From: Liolophura sinensis
Lineage: Eukaryota > Mollusca > Polyplacophora > Chitonida > Chitonidae
DNA: 60,000 nt
Direction of reading: 5' to 3'
NCBI RefSeq assembly: GCF_032854445.1
Contig: NC_088295.1
Coordinates: 92,995,805-93,055,804, forward strand
A program made the position numbers and the translations under genes. The notes beneath the pieces are model-generated. The model worked only from the letters and a program-made list of their open reading frames with translations, was not told the origin of the DNA and searched no databases. Of this stretch, positions 1-13,800 are shown piece by piece (the stretch's first letter is position 1; every line of letters starts with the position of its first letter).

Positions 1-1751
1 TGACACACTGTGCAACAACAATAACAGTGCGCTATTACAATATTACAATTATAATTTGATGTACAGAAGTGGTAAAACATAAAAACACGATACAGGACAA
101 GTTCAATTTGGTCTGTATGACCCTTGAGAATTTATGGCTAGTACGAAACCACGTAGAAAAAGCGCCCACATAGTAAATGCATGAAGGGAAAAAATAGTGA
201 TTTGCTAGAACGGTTTGTCTCAAATAGAAATAATAATTTCTCATCTTCACAAGTACACTTTATTTGAATCTTTGGCCTTTCAGGCACATTGTACCTTAAA
301 TTTTGTCTTTTCTGACTCTCTGTTATACAACATACCTGCATGGAATTCATTCCACTTTGTTACTTTATGCTTTCCAATAAATGGTTTGTACCAAACACCC
401 AGATGAATTCGGATGTCAAATTTTATTTGTGAACTTGAATAAAAGGTGAGGCCAAATGTATGTGAATAACTTCTACCTATACCAATAAACATACGGTTAT
501 GAGATTTATGTTTTCAGTTTGGACAGTAATGTGTTGGTGTTTACTGTACTTATGTGAAAAAATATCATTGGATTATTGTAGGCTTAATCTGGGATTAAGA
601 TATAGACGTTTGTGTTAATCCCAGGTTTAATTAAAATATTTGGATGTGTCATGCAGAGACCTCGATGAAAAACCCAGTGACACTTTGCCAAAATTGAAGA
701 ACAATTAGCATGTTGTATTGGAGTAGGTAAATACTACTCACAAGTGTCAAACTTTATTAACTGACACACACTGAATGGTGTTGAAAATGGTAAACAGTAG
801 GAATAAATTTATCGCTCAAAACTAGCGTAAATTAACTGTTTCTGTGTAAATCACTCTTCCGTACAACTGCCTAGGTGGCAATTCGGGCAGCAAATAAGCA
901 AGTCTGTATAGAGAATCAGTGATGTTGGCTAATCATTAAAACTTTGTAACCACACCACTCAGATTAAAAAGAAAATACACCAGCCATTTCGGGTTACTTG
1001 AAAAAACCGGTAACTGCGGCTCGGCCTGCATGTCCGTCCACCAAAAGTAGCGTACAGAGAAAGGTCTGCAACCTGGTGATGCCCGATTCTGACATGAACG
1101 TCCAGGTATTTTTTTTTTTTAGTTTTTTTTGACATGAGGCTTACACGATACTTGCTGTGATATGAAGACATGATGTTATTTAGATGTCACCTTTATACAA
1201 ACACGACAAATGGTAGCACAAGCGTGCGAGGTTCTGGGGGGGAAGTGTGTGCTATTGCGCATGCATTGTTCATAAGAAAGTCGTGTTGCTTTGTGATTTG
1301 ATCAGATTTGGCCAGTTGACCAGAAAATGCTTGTTGCATGTTTCTTTATGGCATAATATAAATGCTAAACCCCATTGACATCAGTTGATGATTTGATCGC
1401 ATATTTACTCCCTGTGATCAAGTCGATTTTGTTGTGCAGAGGTAGGTTACTCATTGCGAAATAAACTTTCCACTTTTCACGGCTAGTATATGTTAAAATA
1501 GCTGAAACACAGGCCCCGCTCTTCACTAGCAAACAAGGATGTGTCTGTAGATGGAACTATATTCACACCTTCCGACGACAATCCTGCGTGCCACATCAAG
1601 TCTACGACACAGTAGAGGGTATGTCACGCGCCAGTGGAGTGGTATTCATCTCGGAGTATGAGCGGTAAACAATTGACTGAGCTGTAATGTATGTAACTTG
1701 TAGGTTGTTATTACTGGTGAATCAGAGGAAACTTGTGTTTCTTGTGCTTAG
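1..1751. other. Unique AT-rich sequence upstream of first MAEL exon
   Basis: I see no convincing exon here. The expected preceding MAEL exon was looked for and not found. AATAAA-like hexamers occur near 376, 436 and 484. A short inverted repeat lies at 584-630. The segment is either intron of MAEL or intergenic. Confidence 0.4.
584..630. repeat. Short imperfect inverted repeat
   Basis: The left arm ttaatctgggattaa (584-598) pairs with the right arm ttaatcccaggtttaa (615-630) across a loop of about 16 nt. Confidence 0.5.
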
Positions 1752-1885
1752 GTGAACTGACTCATCAGATTCCATATGAAAACTTTGATAAGGCAGAAGC
1801 AGACTACAGTTGGATGTGGACACAGTTGAAGAACTTTGTGAAGCCCAACAGAGAGAAGGATGTGTACCCTCCTGTATACTGCAGG
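1752..1885 (+). CDS. MAEL: MAEL exon 1 in window (middle of MAEL domain)
   Basis: The acceptor follows a T-rich tract ending cttag, and the donor is agg|gtaaga. The exon starts with two bases that finish a codon begun upstream, then encodes 44 residues from ELTHQIPYENF to DVYPPVYCR. The corresponding vertebrate block begins HKIPISNFERG and ends PPIYCK. The start and end phases are 1 and 0. Confidence 0.88.
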
Positions 1886-4800
1886 GTAAGACCAGGGTAA
1901 ATGCTGCTCTGCCTGGTCTCAGTTTGTGGTGGTGGCCTGGTCTCAATTTGTGATGCTCTTCTGGTCCCAGTTCGTGATGGTGGCGTGATCCCAGTTCGTG
2001 ATGGCGACCTTGTCCCAGTGTGTGATGGTGGCCTGGTTCCCCAGGATTGGTCCCAGTTTGTGATGGTGACCTTGTCCCAGTGTGTGATGGTGACATTGTC
2101 CCAGAGTGTGATGGTGGCCTGGTTCCCCAGTGTAGTGGTGGATTGGTCCCAGTTTGTGATGGTTACCTGGTCCCATTTTGTGATGGTGACCTGCTTCCAC
2201 GGTGTGATGGTGACATGGTCCCAGTGACATTGTCCCAGAGTGTGATGGTGGCCTGGTTCCCCAGTGTAGTGGTGGATTGGTCCCAGTTTGTGATGGTTAC
2301 CTGGTCCCAGTTTGTGATGGTGACCTGCTTCCACGGTGTGATAGTGACATGGTCCCAGTGTGTGATGGTGACCTTTTCTCAGTATGTGATGGTGGCCTGG
2401 TTTCACAGTTCACAGTGTATTGGTAGACTGGTCCCAGTTTGTGATGGTGATTGTGTCGCAGTATGTGATGGTAGCCTGGTCCCATTGTGTGATGGTGACA
2501 TGGTCCGAGGGTGTGATGGTGGCCTGGTCCCAGTGTGTGATGGTGACATGGTCCCATGAAAGTGACCTGGATCCAGGTTGTGAAGGTGACCCGGTTCCAG
2601 GGTGTGAGGTTGGCCTGGTCCCAGTGTGTGAGGTTTGCCTGGTCCCAGGATGTGATGGTGGCCTGGTCCCAGGGTGTGATAATGGCCTGGTCCCAAGGTG
2701 TAATAATGGCCTGGTCCCAGTGTGTGATGGTGACATGGTCCCATGAAAGTGACCTGGTCCCAGGATGTGATGGTGGCCTGGTCCCAGGGTGTGATAATGG
2801 CCTGGTCCCAAGGTGTAATAATGGCCTGGTCCCAGTGTGTGATGGTGACATGGTCCCATGAAAGTGACCTGGTCCCAGGATGTGATGGTGGCCTGGTCCC
2901 AGGGTGTGATAATGGCCTGGTCCCAAGGTGTAATAATGGCCTGGTCCCAGTTTGTGATTGTGGCCTGATTCCAGTTTGTGAAGGTGACCAGGGTGGGATG
3001 GTGGTCTGGTCCCAGTTTATGAAGTTGACCTGGTTCCAGTTTGTGATGGTGGCCTCTTCCTAGTTTGTGATGGTGACCTGGCCCCAATTTGTAATGGTGA
3101 CCTTGTCCCAATTTATGATGGTTACCTGGTCCCAGTTTGTGATGGTGATGTGGATCCTGGGTGTGATGGTGACCTGGTCCCAATTTGTAATGGTGACCTT
3201 GTCCCAGTTTGTAATGGTTACCTGGTCCCAGTTTGTGATGGTGATGTGGATCCACGGTGTGGTGGTGACCATGTCCCAGTTTGTGATGGTGAGCTGGTCC
3301 TAGTTTGTGATGGTGGCCTGGTCCCAGTTTGATGGTGGCCTGGTTTGACCTGGTTCCAGTTTGTGAAGGTGACCTGGTTCCAGTTTGTGATGGTGACCAT
3401 GTCCCAGTTTGTGATGGTGACCATGTCCCATTTTGTGATGGTGACCTGGTCCCATTTTGTGATGGTGACCATGTCCCATTTTGTGATGACGATGTGGATC
3501 CTGGGTGTGATGGTGACCATGTCCCAGTTTATGATGGTGACTTGGTCCCAGTTGATGATAGTGGCCAGGTTCCAGTTTGTGATGATGACCTGCTTCCATG
3601 GTGTGATAGTGAAATGGTCCCAGGGTGTGATGGTGACCTTGTCCCAGTGTGTGATGTTGGCCTGGTTCCTCATTGTAGTGGTGACCTGGTCCCAGTTTGT
3701 GATGGTGGGCTGGTCACAAGTTGTGATGGTGGTCTAGTCCTAGGGTGTGGTGTGACCTGGCTCTCTTTCACTTTCAAGGGTAACAGTATTTACTATAGGT
3801 TAAATCATGGCCTAATGAGAGGAGTGCTTATCTGATGTGTATTGTTTTCTTTGCAGCCATCAGTATACCGGGAAACAAAGAAATGTTTGGAGTGGCTACA
3901 CTTCATGGCCATGGACCGAGGCACGTGTAAGCTGGGGAGAGTACTGAACCTGGAAGGGTTACTGATGGACCTCTACAATCACATCGGCCAAACCATAAGC
4001 CACTCAGAAGTTGTCAACATTCTCGGAACAACCAGCTACGATTTCACCCCAAATCACTTGTAAGTCATGTAAAATGTGGATTTAAAAAAAATAAAGCTTC
4101 TTGTACACTCTGGGTAGGGGAAGGAAAAGACCACATGACAGTGAAGAGAGCATCAAGAAATACCATTGAAAACTATCTGAAAGTAATTGGATGTATTTTT
4201 TGATTGGATTTTCCTGAAACATTGATTGCGATTTTATGCCATACTCAAGAATATTTCTCTTGTAAAACAGGAGCCAGTATTATGGTGGGTAGAAACTGGG
4301 CATATCCCAGGGAAACCCATGGCCATACACAGGTTGGGGGGCAGACCTTCCCACTTAAGCCCTTGAACATAGAATGAAGACTTGTAGATTTTGAAAGCTT
4401 GTTAGAGTTGTATGCTGGTCTCTCAGTGCTAATATGTTCATTCCCTGATTTCCATTTTTTGATCTTGGTTGTCTTGTTTACACATGTAAACCATGTGTGC
4501 TGAGCTTTCTTAGATGTGTTCACATACATCATCATGCTCTCATGTATAGCACATCTATATTTTCTGGGGATGGGCAGTATATGCATTGTATAGCAAATCT
4601 TTCATTGTCATGTAGACAAGTCTGATGCTGTTTTAAGCCTATAATGATGATATCATTATGAAACCCGTGTGTTTATAGCCCTAGGGGGATTTACTACCCT
4701 CTGATGGCTCTTGTTAGGTGAACCTGTAAAGCTGAATGCCACAGTTTCTACTACTTGTATTTACAGGTGTGAGTATCATGAAGAGTTGGAGTGTAAGTAC

Positions 4801-7800
4801 TGCTCGCTGGGCATCATTCGCAGATATGCGTAAGTACACAGGACACGGGTCTCCACGTAGTGTTGAGAGGGAGGATACTTTACCTCCAAATGATAGTCAC
4901 ATTTCTGCTGTCAAGATTTCTATCTGCTGCCTCACAGACTTGTGAGGCTGTGTCTCAGGTACTTTAAAGAGAGAAATTAACAGTGAGTGTGTTTTTTTTT
5001 CTGTCATCCAAAAAAAAAACATGAATACTTTGTCTAAAAGTATGAGAAATAGCAAAACTTGACAATTTGGATCCAATCTAGCCAGTATTCCTCCTGAGGT
5101 CTGATACGTGCACCATTACCTGATAGTCTGATAGTTATCTGGATAGTGACAACCTGGTGCATATCTCATTGACATATATACCCGCAGAACTCCCTGGACA
5201 CTACATGTACACGTAGGTAGTCCCATATTGTGTGTGAGGAAAGCAGATGTAGTCATTATCAGCTTAATCTAAGGCGTTGTATCTTGTGCTCTGATCACGC
5301 AAATCATTCTAAATTGGTAGTGTTCGATTTTTATAGAAATATTATTGTATAATATTGTTCAGTTTTCTTCATGTAAAAGATACATATTTGTTATATGTGT
5401 TCAACAAGTTGTGTCTAGGTATAACAGACCTAAATAACAGAGTTCTAAAGAGTTGCAGTCTGTTCTAGTTGTAAACCTGTCCAGGATTCATTTGGTGATC
5501 TACAAACCATTCCTATTTTCATTTGCAAATTGTTTATTTTCTTCTCACATTGATGTATATCAGGGGGAAAAGAATTTTTTTTGTCCTTTTATTGCAACAT
5601 TCACAAACGGTTGGATATAAATGTATGTGGGATATTTGTAGGCATGGTGTAGTAATTTTCTGTGTCAATTCTGTCTGGGTACAATGTAGGTTTGTCATGT
5701 TCGATGAGTTGTCTGAGGTGTACCCATTTGAGCTGACCCCACAGCACCTACCTGAGCGCCCAGAAGGGGACCTTGAGGTCACAGTTATCCCCCCTCCCAA
5801 GGAATCCATCTTCCCAGCTCCCTCAGTAAACAGGGGTAGGATGAGCTACAGCGAACTGGCTCGTAAGGGAGGTAACCAAGACAGAGGTGATGGCATGTTT
5901 ACCTCACGAGATTACAGATACACTCGGGTACTGTATTTTACTGTGTATGTTGTAGTAGAGTTGTTACATTAACATCAGTTTTGGAACATTTATTCAGAGT
6001 TCTGTCACACAGAAATGCAGTGTTTCAGAGAGTTACTCTCTTTGTTCTGTGGCTTCCTCTCTGGCTGTAAGTGGGAAGGTCTGTTAGCAACCTGCAGATG
6101 GTCGTGGGTTTCGCCCAGGCTCTGCCTGGTTTCCTCCCACCATAATGCTGGCCGTCGTCGTATTAGTGAAATATTCTTGAGTACGGCGTAAAACACCAAT
6201 CAAATAAAATATAATAAATCTTTGTTCTGGTTTACAAACAGGCTTACTAACATCACATGTTAAATACATGTATAGATCTACCAACTTAACCTTCTGATCC
6301 ACCTAAGAAGATGAAACTTAAATAGATGCATTTCTGAAATGAAGTAATGTTTGTCTTGGTAAACCTTATATAACTTTTGGTATTATAGCAGATGTTAAAA
6401 AATGTACATGTATATGTCCAGACAGTGTTTTCCTTTGAATGTTGCTATACATAGACATGTACCAGTGAGGTGACATGTTCAAATCCAGCTCCTTCTGATT
6501 TTACTCTGGCCTTAAGTGAGACAGTTATCAAGAAGCTGAGACATGTTCCCATGGCTTTGGGGCATGTTTAGTGCAGATTCAAGTATGCAAGTTTGTAAAA
6601 TGTACTTAACTAAAATATAAACCCATGAAGCAGTTTTTAATATTGTTTTCTCTCAGTATTAAATAATGTGTTAATTCAGCAATTAGGGTAAGTATTCATT
6701 ATCAAATTGTGGCTTCAATTTCCCCTTCAGCTGGACCACGTGATGTGAGGAAAACAAATCAATAAGTATGCAAATAGATCATTTTTGGGGAAACTCAATG
6801 TTAATTTGTACATTAAAACAATAAAAGTGGTGAACAATAGAGCGAGGAATAGTTACACAATAAGTGTGAAGTATTGATCATGCTGATTGTATGGCTGACC
6901 GTGTTTAAAGATGTTTTGCAAATTAAAGGTCTTGTCGTGTGTTGGGTATGGTTCATGCTGTTTGTTGTGAAGTGTGTTTTATCTTAGGGCACCGCGTAAT
7001 TGGTCTAACATGTGGTGATTGGTCGTTATTGTTGCAGCAGTTCGAGACAAGTGATTCTGATGAAGAGAGACACGAAAGAAAGGACGCCACATCACTGAGA
7101 TTACCCAAGGCACCAGGTGGTAACAATAAGTCCCTCTGTCTTCTCACCACTGGCTCACATGTAAAAGTGCTTAAATCTGTAATCAAACAAAGTATGTAGA
7201 ATGCTATGTCTGGAATGCTAGTTGCTATGTCTAACTTGTATCTTCATGACAGAAGCCTTGTAGGATGTGGCCTGTGGGCATGGTGGGTAGTGTCAGGTAT
7301 TGGCTAACCTGTATCCACATGACAGAAGCCTTGTACAATGTGGCCTGTGGGCATGGTGGGTGGTGTCAGGTATTGGCTACTCTGTTTCCACATGACAGAA
7401 GCCTTGTACAATGTGGGCTGTTGGCATGGCGTGGGTTGACAGGTATTGGCTAACCTGTGTTCACATGACAGAAGCCTTGTAGGATGTGGCCTGTGGGCAT
7501 GGTGGGTGGTGTCAGGTATTGGCTAACCTGTGTCCACATGACAGAATCCTCACAATGTGGCCTGTGGCCTGTGGGCATGGTGGGTGGTGTCAGGTATTGG
7601 CTAACTTGTATCCTCATGACAGAAGGCTTGTACATTGTGGTCTGTTGGCATGGTGGGTGGTGTCAGGTATTGGCTAACCTGTATCTTCATGACAGAAGCC
7701 TTGTAGGATGTGGCCTGTGGGCATTGTGGGTGGTGTCAGGTATTGGCTAACCTGTATCCACATGACAGAAACCTTGTACAATGTGGGCTGTTGGCATGGC

Positions 7801-10800
7801 GTGGGTTGACAGGTATTGGCTAACCTGTATCTTCATGACAGAAGCCTTGTAGGATGTGGCCTGTGGGCATGGTGGGTGGTGTCAGGTATTGGCTAACCTG
7901 TGTCCACATGACAGAATCCTCACAATGTGGCCTGTGGCCTGTGGGCATGGTGGGTGGTGTCAGGTATTGGCTAACTTGTATCCTCATGACAGAAGGCTTG
8001 TACATTGTGGTCTGTTGGCATGGTGGGTAGTGTCAGGTATTGGCTAATCTGTATGCACATGACAGAAGCCTTGTACAATGTGGGGTGTTGGCATGGTGGG
8101 TGGTTTTAGGTATTGGCTAACCTGTATCCACAAGACAGAAGCCTTGTACAATATGTGGGCTATTGGCATGATGGGTGGTGTCAGGTATTGGCTAACCTGT
8201 ATTCACATGACAGAAGCCTTGTACAATGTGGGCTGTTGGTATGGCGTGGTTTGTCAGGTATTGGCTAACCTGTATCCACATGACAGAAGTTTTGTTTGAC
8301 ATTGGCTGTTGGCATGGTGGGTAGTGTCAGGTATTGGCTAACCTGTATCCACATGACAGAAGCCTTGTACAATGCGGGCTATTGGCATGGTGGGTGGTGT
8401 CAAGTATTGGCTAACTTGTATTCTCATGACAGAAGGCTTGTACAGTGTGGGGTGTTGGCATGGTGGGTAGTGTCAAGTATTGGCTAACCTGTATCTACAT
8501 GACAGAAGCCTTGTACAATGTAGTCTGTTGGCATGGTGGGTGGTGTCAGGTATTGGCTAATCTGTATCCACATGATAGAAGCTTTGTACAGTGTTGGCTG
8601 TGGGCATGGTGGGTGGTGTCAAGTATTGGCTAATCTGTATGCACATGACAGAAGCCTTGTACAATGTGGGGTGTTGGCATGGTGGGTGGTGTCAGGTATT
8701 GGCTGACCTGTATCCACATGACAGAAGCCTTGTACAATGTGGTCTGTTGGCATGGTGGGTGGTGTTAGGTATTGGCTAACCTGTATTCACATGACAGAAG
8801 GCTTGTACAATGTGGGCTGTTGGTATGGCGTGGTTTGTCAGGTATTGGCTAACCTGTATCCACATGACAGAAGTTTTGTTTGACATTGGCTGTTGGCATG
8901 GTGGGTAGTGTCAGGTATTGGCTAACCTGTATCCACATGACAGAAGCCTTGTACAATGCGGGCTGTTTGCATGATGGGTGGTGTCAGGTATTGGCTAATC
9001 TGTATCCACATGACAGAAGCCTTGTACAATGTGGGGTGTTGGCATGGTGGGTGGTGTCAAGTATTGGCTAACTTGTATTCTCATGACAGAAGGCTTGTAC
9101 AGTGTGGGCTGTTGGCATGGTGGGTGGTGTCAGGTATTGGCTAACCTGTATCTACATGACAGAAGCCTTGTAGGATGTGGCCTGTTGGCATGGTGGGTGG
9201 TGTCAGGTATTGGCTAATCTGTATCCACATGACAGAAGGCTTGTACAATGTGGGCTGTTGGCATGGTGGGTGGTGTCAGGGTTTGGCTAATCTGTATCCA
9301 CATGACAGAAGCCTTGTTTGACGTGGGCTGTTGGCATGGTGGGTGGTGTCAGGTATTGGCTAACCTGTATCCACATGACAGAAGGCTTGTACATTGTGGG
9401 CTGTTGGCATGGTGGGTGGTGTCAGGTATTGGCTAATCTGTATCCACATGATAGAAGCTTTGTACAGTGTTGGCTGTTGTCATGGTGGGTGGTGTCAGGT
9501 ATTGGCTAACCTGTATTCACATGACAGAAGGCTTGTACAATGTGGGCTGTTGGCATGGTGGGTGGTGTCAGGGTTTGGCTAATCTGTATCCACATGACAG
9601 AAGCCTTGTTTGACGTGGGCTGTTGGCATGGTGGGTGGTGTCAGGTATTGGCTAACCTGTATCCACATGACAGAAGGCTTGTACATTGTGGGCTGTTGGC
9701 ATGGTGGGTGGTGTCAGGTATTGGCTAATCTGTATCCACATGATAGAAGCTTTGTACAGTGTTGGCTGTTGTCATGGTGGGTGGTGTCAGGTATTGGCTA
9801 ACCTGTATTCACATGACAGAAGCCTCGTACAATATGGTCTGTTGGCATGATGGGTGGTGTCAGGTATTGGCTAATCTGTATGCACATGACAGAAGGCTTG
9901 TACAATGTTGGCTGTTGGCATGGTGGGTGGTGTCAGGTATTGGCTAATCTGTATCCACATGATAGAAGCTTTGTACAGTGTTGGCTGTGGGCATGGTGGG
10001 TGGTGTCAAGTATTGGCTAACCTGTATTCACATGACAGAAGCCTCGTACAATATGGTCTGTTGGCATGATGGGTAGTGTCAGGTATTGGCTAATCTGTAT
10101 GCACATGACAGAAGGCTTGTACAATGTTGGCTGTTGGCATGGTGGGTGGTGTCAGGTATTGGCTAATCTGTATGCACATGACAGAAGCCTTGTACAATGT
10201 GGGCTGTTGGCATGGTGGGTGGTGTCAGGTATTGGCTAACCTGTATCCACATGACAGAAGGCTTGTACATTGTGGGCTGTTGGCATGGTGGGTGGTGTCA
10301 GGTATTGGCTAATCTGTATCCACATGATAGAAGCTTTGTACAGTGTTGGCTGTTGTCATGGTGGGTGGTGTCAGGTATTGGCTAACCTGTATTCACATGA
10401 CAGAAGCCTCGTACAATATGGTCTGTTGGCATGATGGGTGGTGTCAGGTATTGGCTAATCTGTATGCACATGACAGAAGGCTTGTACAATGTTGGCTGTT
10501 GGCATGGTGGGTGGTGTCAGGTATTGGCTAATCTGTATCCACATGATAGAAGCTTTGTACAGTGTTGGCTGTGGGCATGGTGGGTGGTGTCAAGTATTGG
10601 CTAACCTGTATTCACATGACAGAAGCCTCGTACAATATGGTCTGTTGGCATGATGGGTAGTGTCAGGTATTGGCTAATCTGTATGCACATGACAGAAGGC
10701 TTGTACAATGTTGGCTGTTGGCATGGTGGGTGGTGTCAGGTATTGGCTAATCTGTATGCACATGACAGAAGCCTTGTACAATGTGGGCTGTTGGCATGGT

Positions 10801-13800
10801 GGGTGGTGTCAGGTATTGGCTAATCTGTATGCACATGACAGAAGCTTTGTACAGTGTTGGCTGTGGGCATGGTGGGTGGTGTCAAGTATTGGCTAATCTG
10901 TATGCACATGACAGAAGCCTTGTACAATGTGGGGTGTTGGCATGGTGGGTGGTGTCAAGTATTGGCTAACTTGTATTCTCATGACAGAAGGCTTGTACAG
11001 TGTGGGGTGTTGGCATGGTGGGTAGTGTCAGGTATCGGCTAACCTGTATCTGCATGACAGAAGCCTTGTACGGCGTGGGATGTTGTCTTGGTTGGTGGCT
11101 TTCCACCGTGTTCTGCCCGGTTTCCTTTTGCCGTAATGCAGGTCACTGTCGTGTAAGTGAAATATTCTTGAGTAGGACGTAAAACACCAATGAAATTAAT
11201 GCATGTAAAAAAGCCATCTAGCAGATTTCATCCTTACATGTGAAAAGGTGAAAGGTGTGCTTTTAATATAATAAAGGTGTGCTGATTATTTTTACAGCAA
11301 AGTCAGCGGGCTCAGTGCAGTCTTTGCAGGGATCCAGACCTCCAGGCGGTGTGGGAAGAGGTATGTAGATGTAACATTGGGTTGTGGTACACATGTAGCA
11401 GCGGGTTGTGGTACACATGTAACATAGGGTTGTGGTAGGTACACATGTAGCAGTGGGTTGTGGTCGGTACACATGTAACACTGGGGCATGGTAGATACAC
11501 TTGTAGCATTGTGGCTTGGTTGGTACACATGTAGCATGGGATGAGGTATGTACATGTAGCATTTGGGCATGGTAGGTACACATGTAGCAATGGGGTTTCG
11601 TAGGTAAACATGTATTATGGCTTGGTAGGTACTCATGTAACATTGGGGCTTGGTTGGTACACATGTAGCATTGGGACTTGGTAGGTACTCATGTAGCATT
11701 GGAGCTTGGTTGGTTCACATGTACCATGGAATGAGATATGTACATATAGCATTGGGGCCTGGTAGGTACACTTACAGCACTGGGGCATGGTAAGTACACA
11801 TGTAGCATTGGGGCTTTGTAGGCACACATGTAGCATTGGGTTGTGGTAGGTACACATGTAACACTGGGCATAATAGGTACACATGCAGTATTGGGGCTTG
11901 GTTGGTACACATGTAGCATGGGGGCATAGTAGGTACACAGGTAGCACTTTGACATGGTAGGTGCACATGTAGCATTGGGGCTTGGTTTTCCATAAGCTAC
12001 TGCCACCCTTGCTTAGCTCCATTTTCCAGGCTCTATTTTGAAAAAAATGTCTTGAAACCATTACTAGTGCTCTTACTGTTCTGACAGTTATGGCCACTAG
12101 TGATACTATAACTGCTGAGTAGTATACACTATGAATTACAGCACATAGAAAAGGTGGACTTTTTACCAACATTTTTAAGCCCTAGAGAGCCTGTTGTATG
12201 AGTACAATCTCTATAAAGTTTTTGATCAGTGAATAACAGACTGCTTATTAAAGCTGTATGAAATTTAAATGCAAAGGAAACAGTATTTATCAGATGAAAG
12301 ACTATAAAACACTGTCGAGAAAAATAGTTTGATTTAGTTTTTTAGAATTTTTTTGTAGTCAACAAAAATGCATTTAAAACGTAGAATTCTATGGTGGTGT
12401 GGTGGGACCCAGATGGTATCAGTGACGTCACATTAATATTTTTGGACTTAAAATAGTTTGTTTCAAGGTCCTTTTGTTGAATGCATTCATAGCTCAATGA
12501 AGATGATTTTTCAGTACAATCCAAAGTTTTAAATGTATTTTAATAAGTTGAAAAATATTTAAAAAAAAAGATAAATCAGTCTATTTTTCCAGAAAATATT
12601 TAATGGTCTTTCATCTGACATGTACTTCATGCTAGTGTGTTCTATACCTTCAAGCTCAGTCAATCAAGTTTGTCATTAGCAATCACCTGTGGAACAACAA
12701 CAGCAGAAATCGTGAAACTTTGCTTTTATTACTGTGTTCGTGTACATGCGGTGATTTGGAAAAGCAAAATGATGATCCAACTCAATGTGCAATCAAGGAC
12801 AATAGCCAGGCATGCCAAATAATTTGTCAAAGAAAATAATCCACAGACTGGACAATTGACATAGCGGGCCAGATTATTTCCTGCTTTGCCCACTGTACTT
12901 TGACTGTCATGCCTCAGCAGTTAATCCCTCTGGGTGTCCTGAAGCAACCAAATTACTCTGCACAACTTTATATGGGTACAAGGGATTTTTTAAAACATTT
13001 ATCTCATTAGTTACAGGGTGCACCACTTTAGTCTTCATGTATGTGCCACATACATGTACAGGTGGAAATATGATATAAAAAATCATCGCGCTTGATTTAT
13101 ACAGAACTAGTTTACTTCATTGATCTGTTTTATATATTTATTTTTTCTATATTGTTTTCAAACTTATTGAGCAGATGTGCACTTGCAACAAAGCTTTTCA
13201 GTGTGTAATGAAATAAATATTAAATTTAATAAAATTTAGTATTTAAAAAAATAAATAAAGCTTATGACAGCTAGTGAGATGACTTGCATGTGGCATGGGA
13301 TATGTTTCATATATGTGTGTGTGTGGCATGGGATGAGGTACATGTGTGTAGCATTGGTGTGTGGTATGTTGTAGGTACACATGTGGCATAGGATGAGGTA
13401 CATGTGTGTAGCATGGGGGTGTGGTATGTTGTAGGTACACGTGTGGCATGGGATGAGGTACATGTGTGTAGCATTGGTGTGTGGTATGTTGTAGGTACAC
13501 ACATGGCATGGGATAAGGTACATGTGTGTAGCATTGGTGTGTGGTGTGTTGTAGGGACACGTGTGGCATGGGATGGGTTTTATGTATGTGTATGTGGCAT
13601 GGGATGAGGTACATGTATGTAGCATGGGGGTGTGGTATGTTGTAGATACACATGTGGCATGGGATGAGGTACATGTGTGTAGCATTGGGGTGTGGTGTGT
13701 TGTAGGGACACGTGTGGCATGGGATGAGGTACATGTGTGTAGCATTGGTGTGTGGTGTGTTGTAGGGACACGTGTGGCATGGGATGAGGTACATGTGTGT

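Noticed and set aside
1500-1670. Open frame with a splice-like start and a gtatgt donor near 1621
   Set aside because: The peptide does not match the expected preceding MAEL segment, and the phase was not convincing.
1804-3835. Many long open frames (up to 281 codons) on both strands
   Set aside because: They follow the 24-bp unit, consist only of repeated oligopeptides, lie in a spliced intron of MAEL and occur in several frames at once.
7265-11182. Series of 62-63 codon Trp/Val-rich frames at regular spacing
   Set aside because: Each is the same read-through of one or more 73-bp units. The regular spacing is the repeat period, not a gene cluster.
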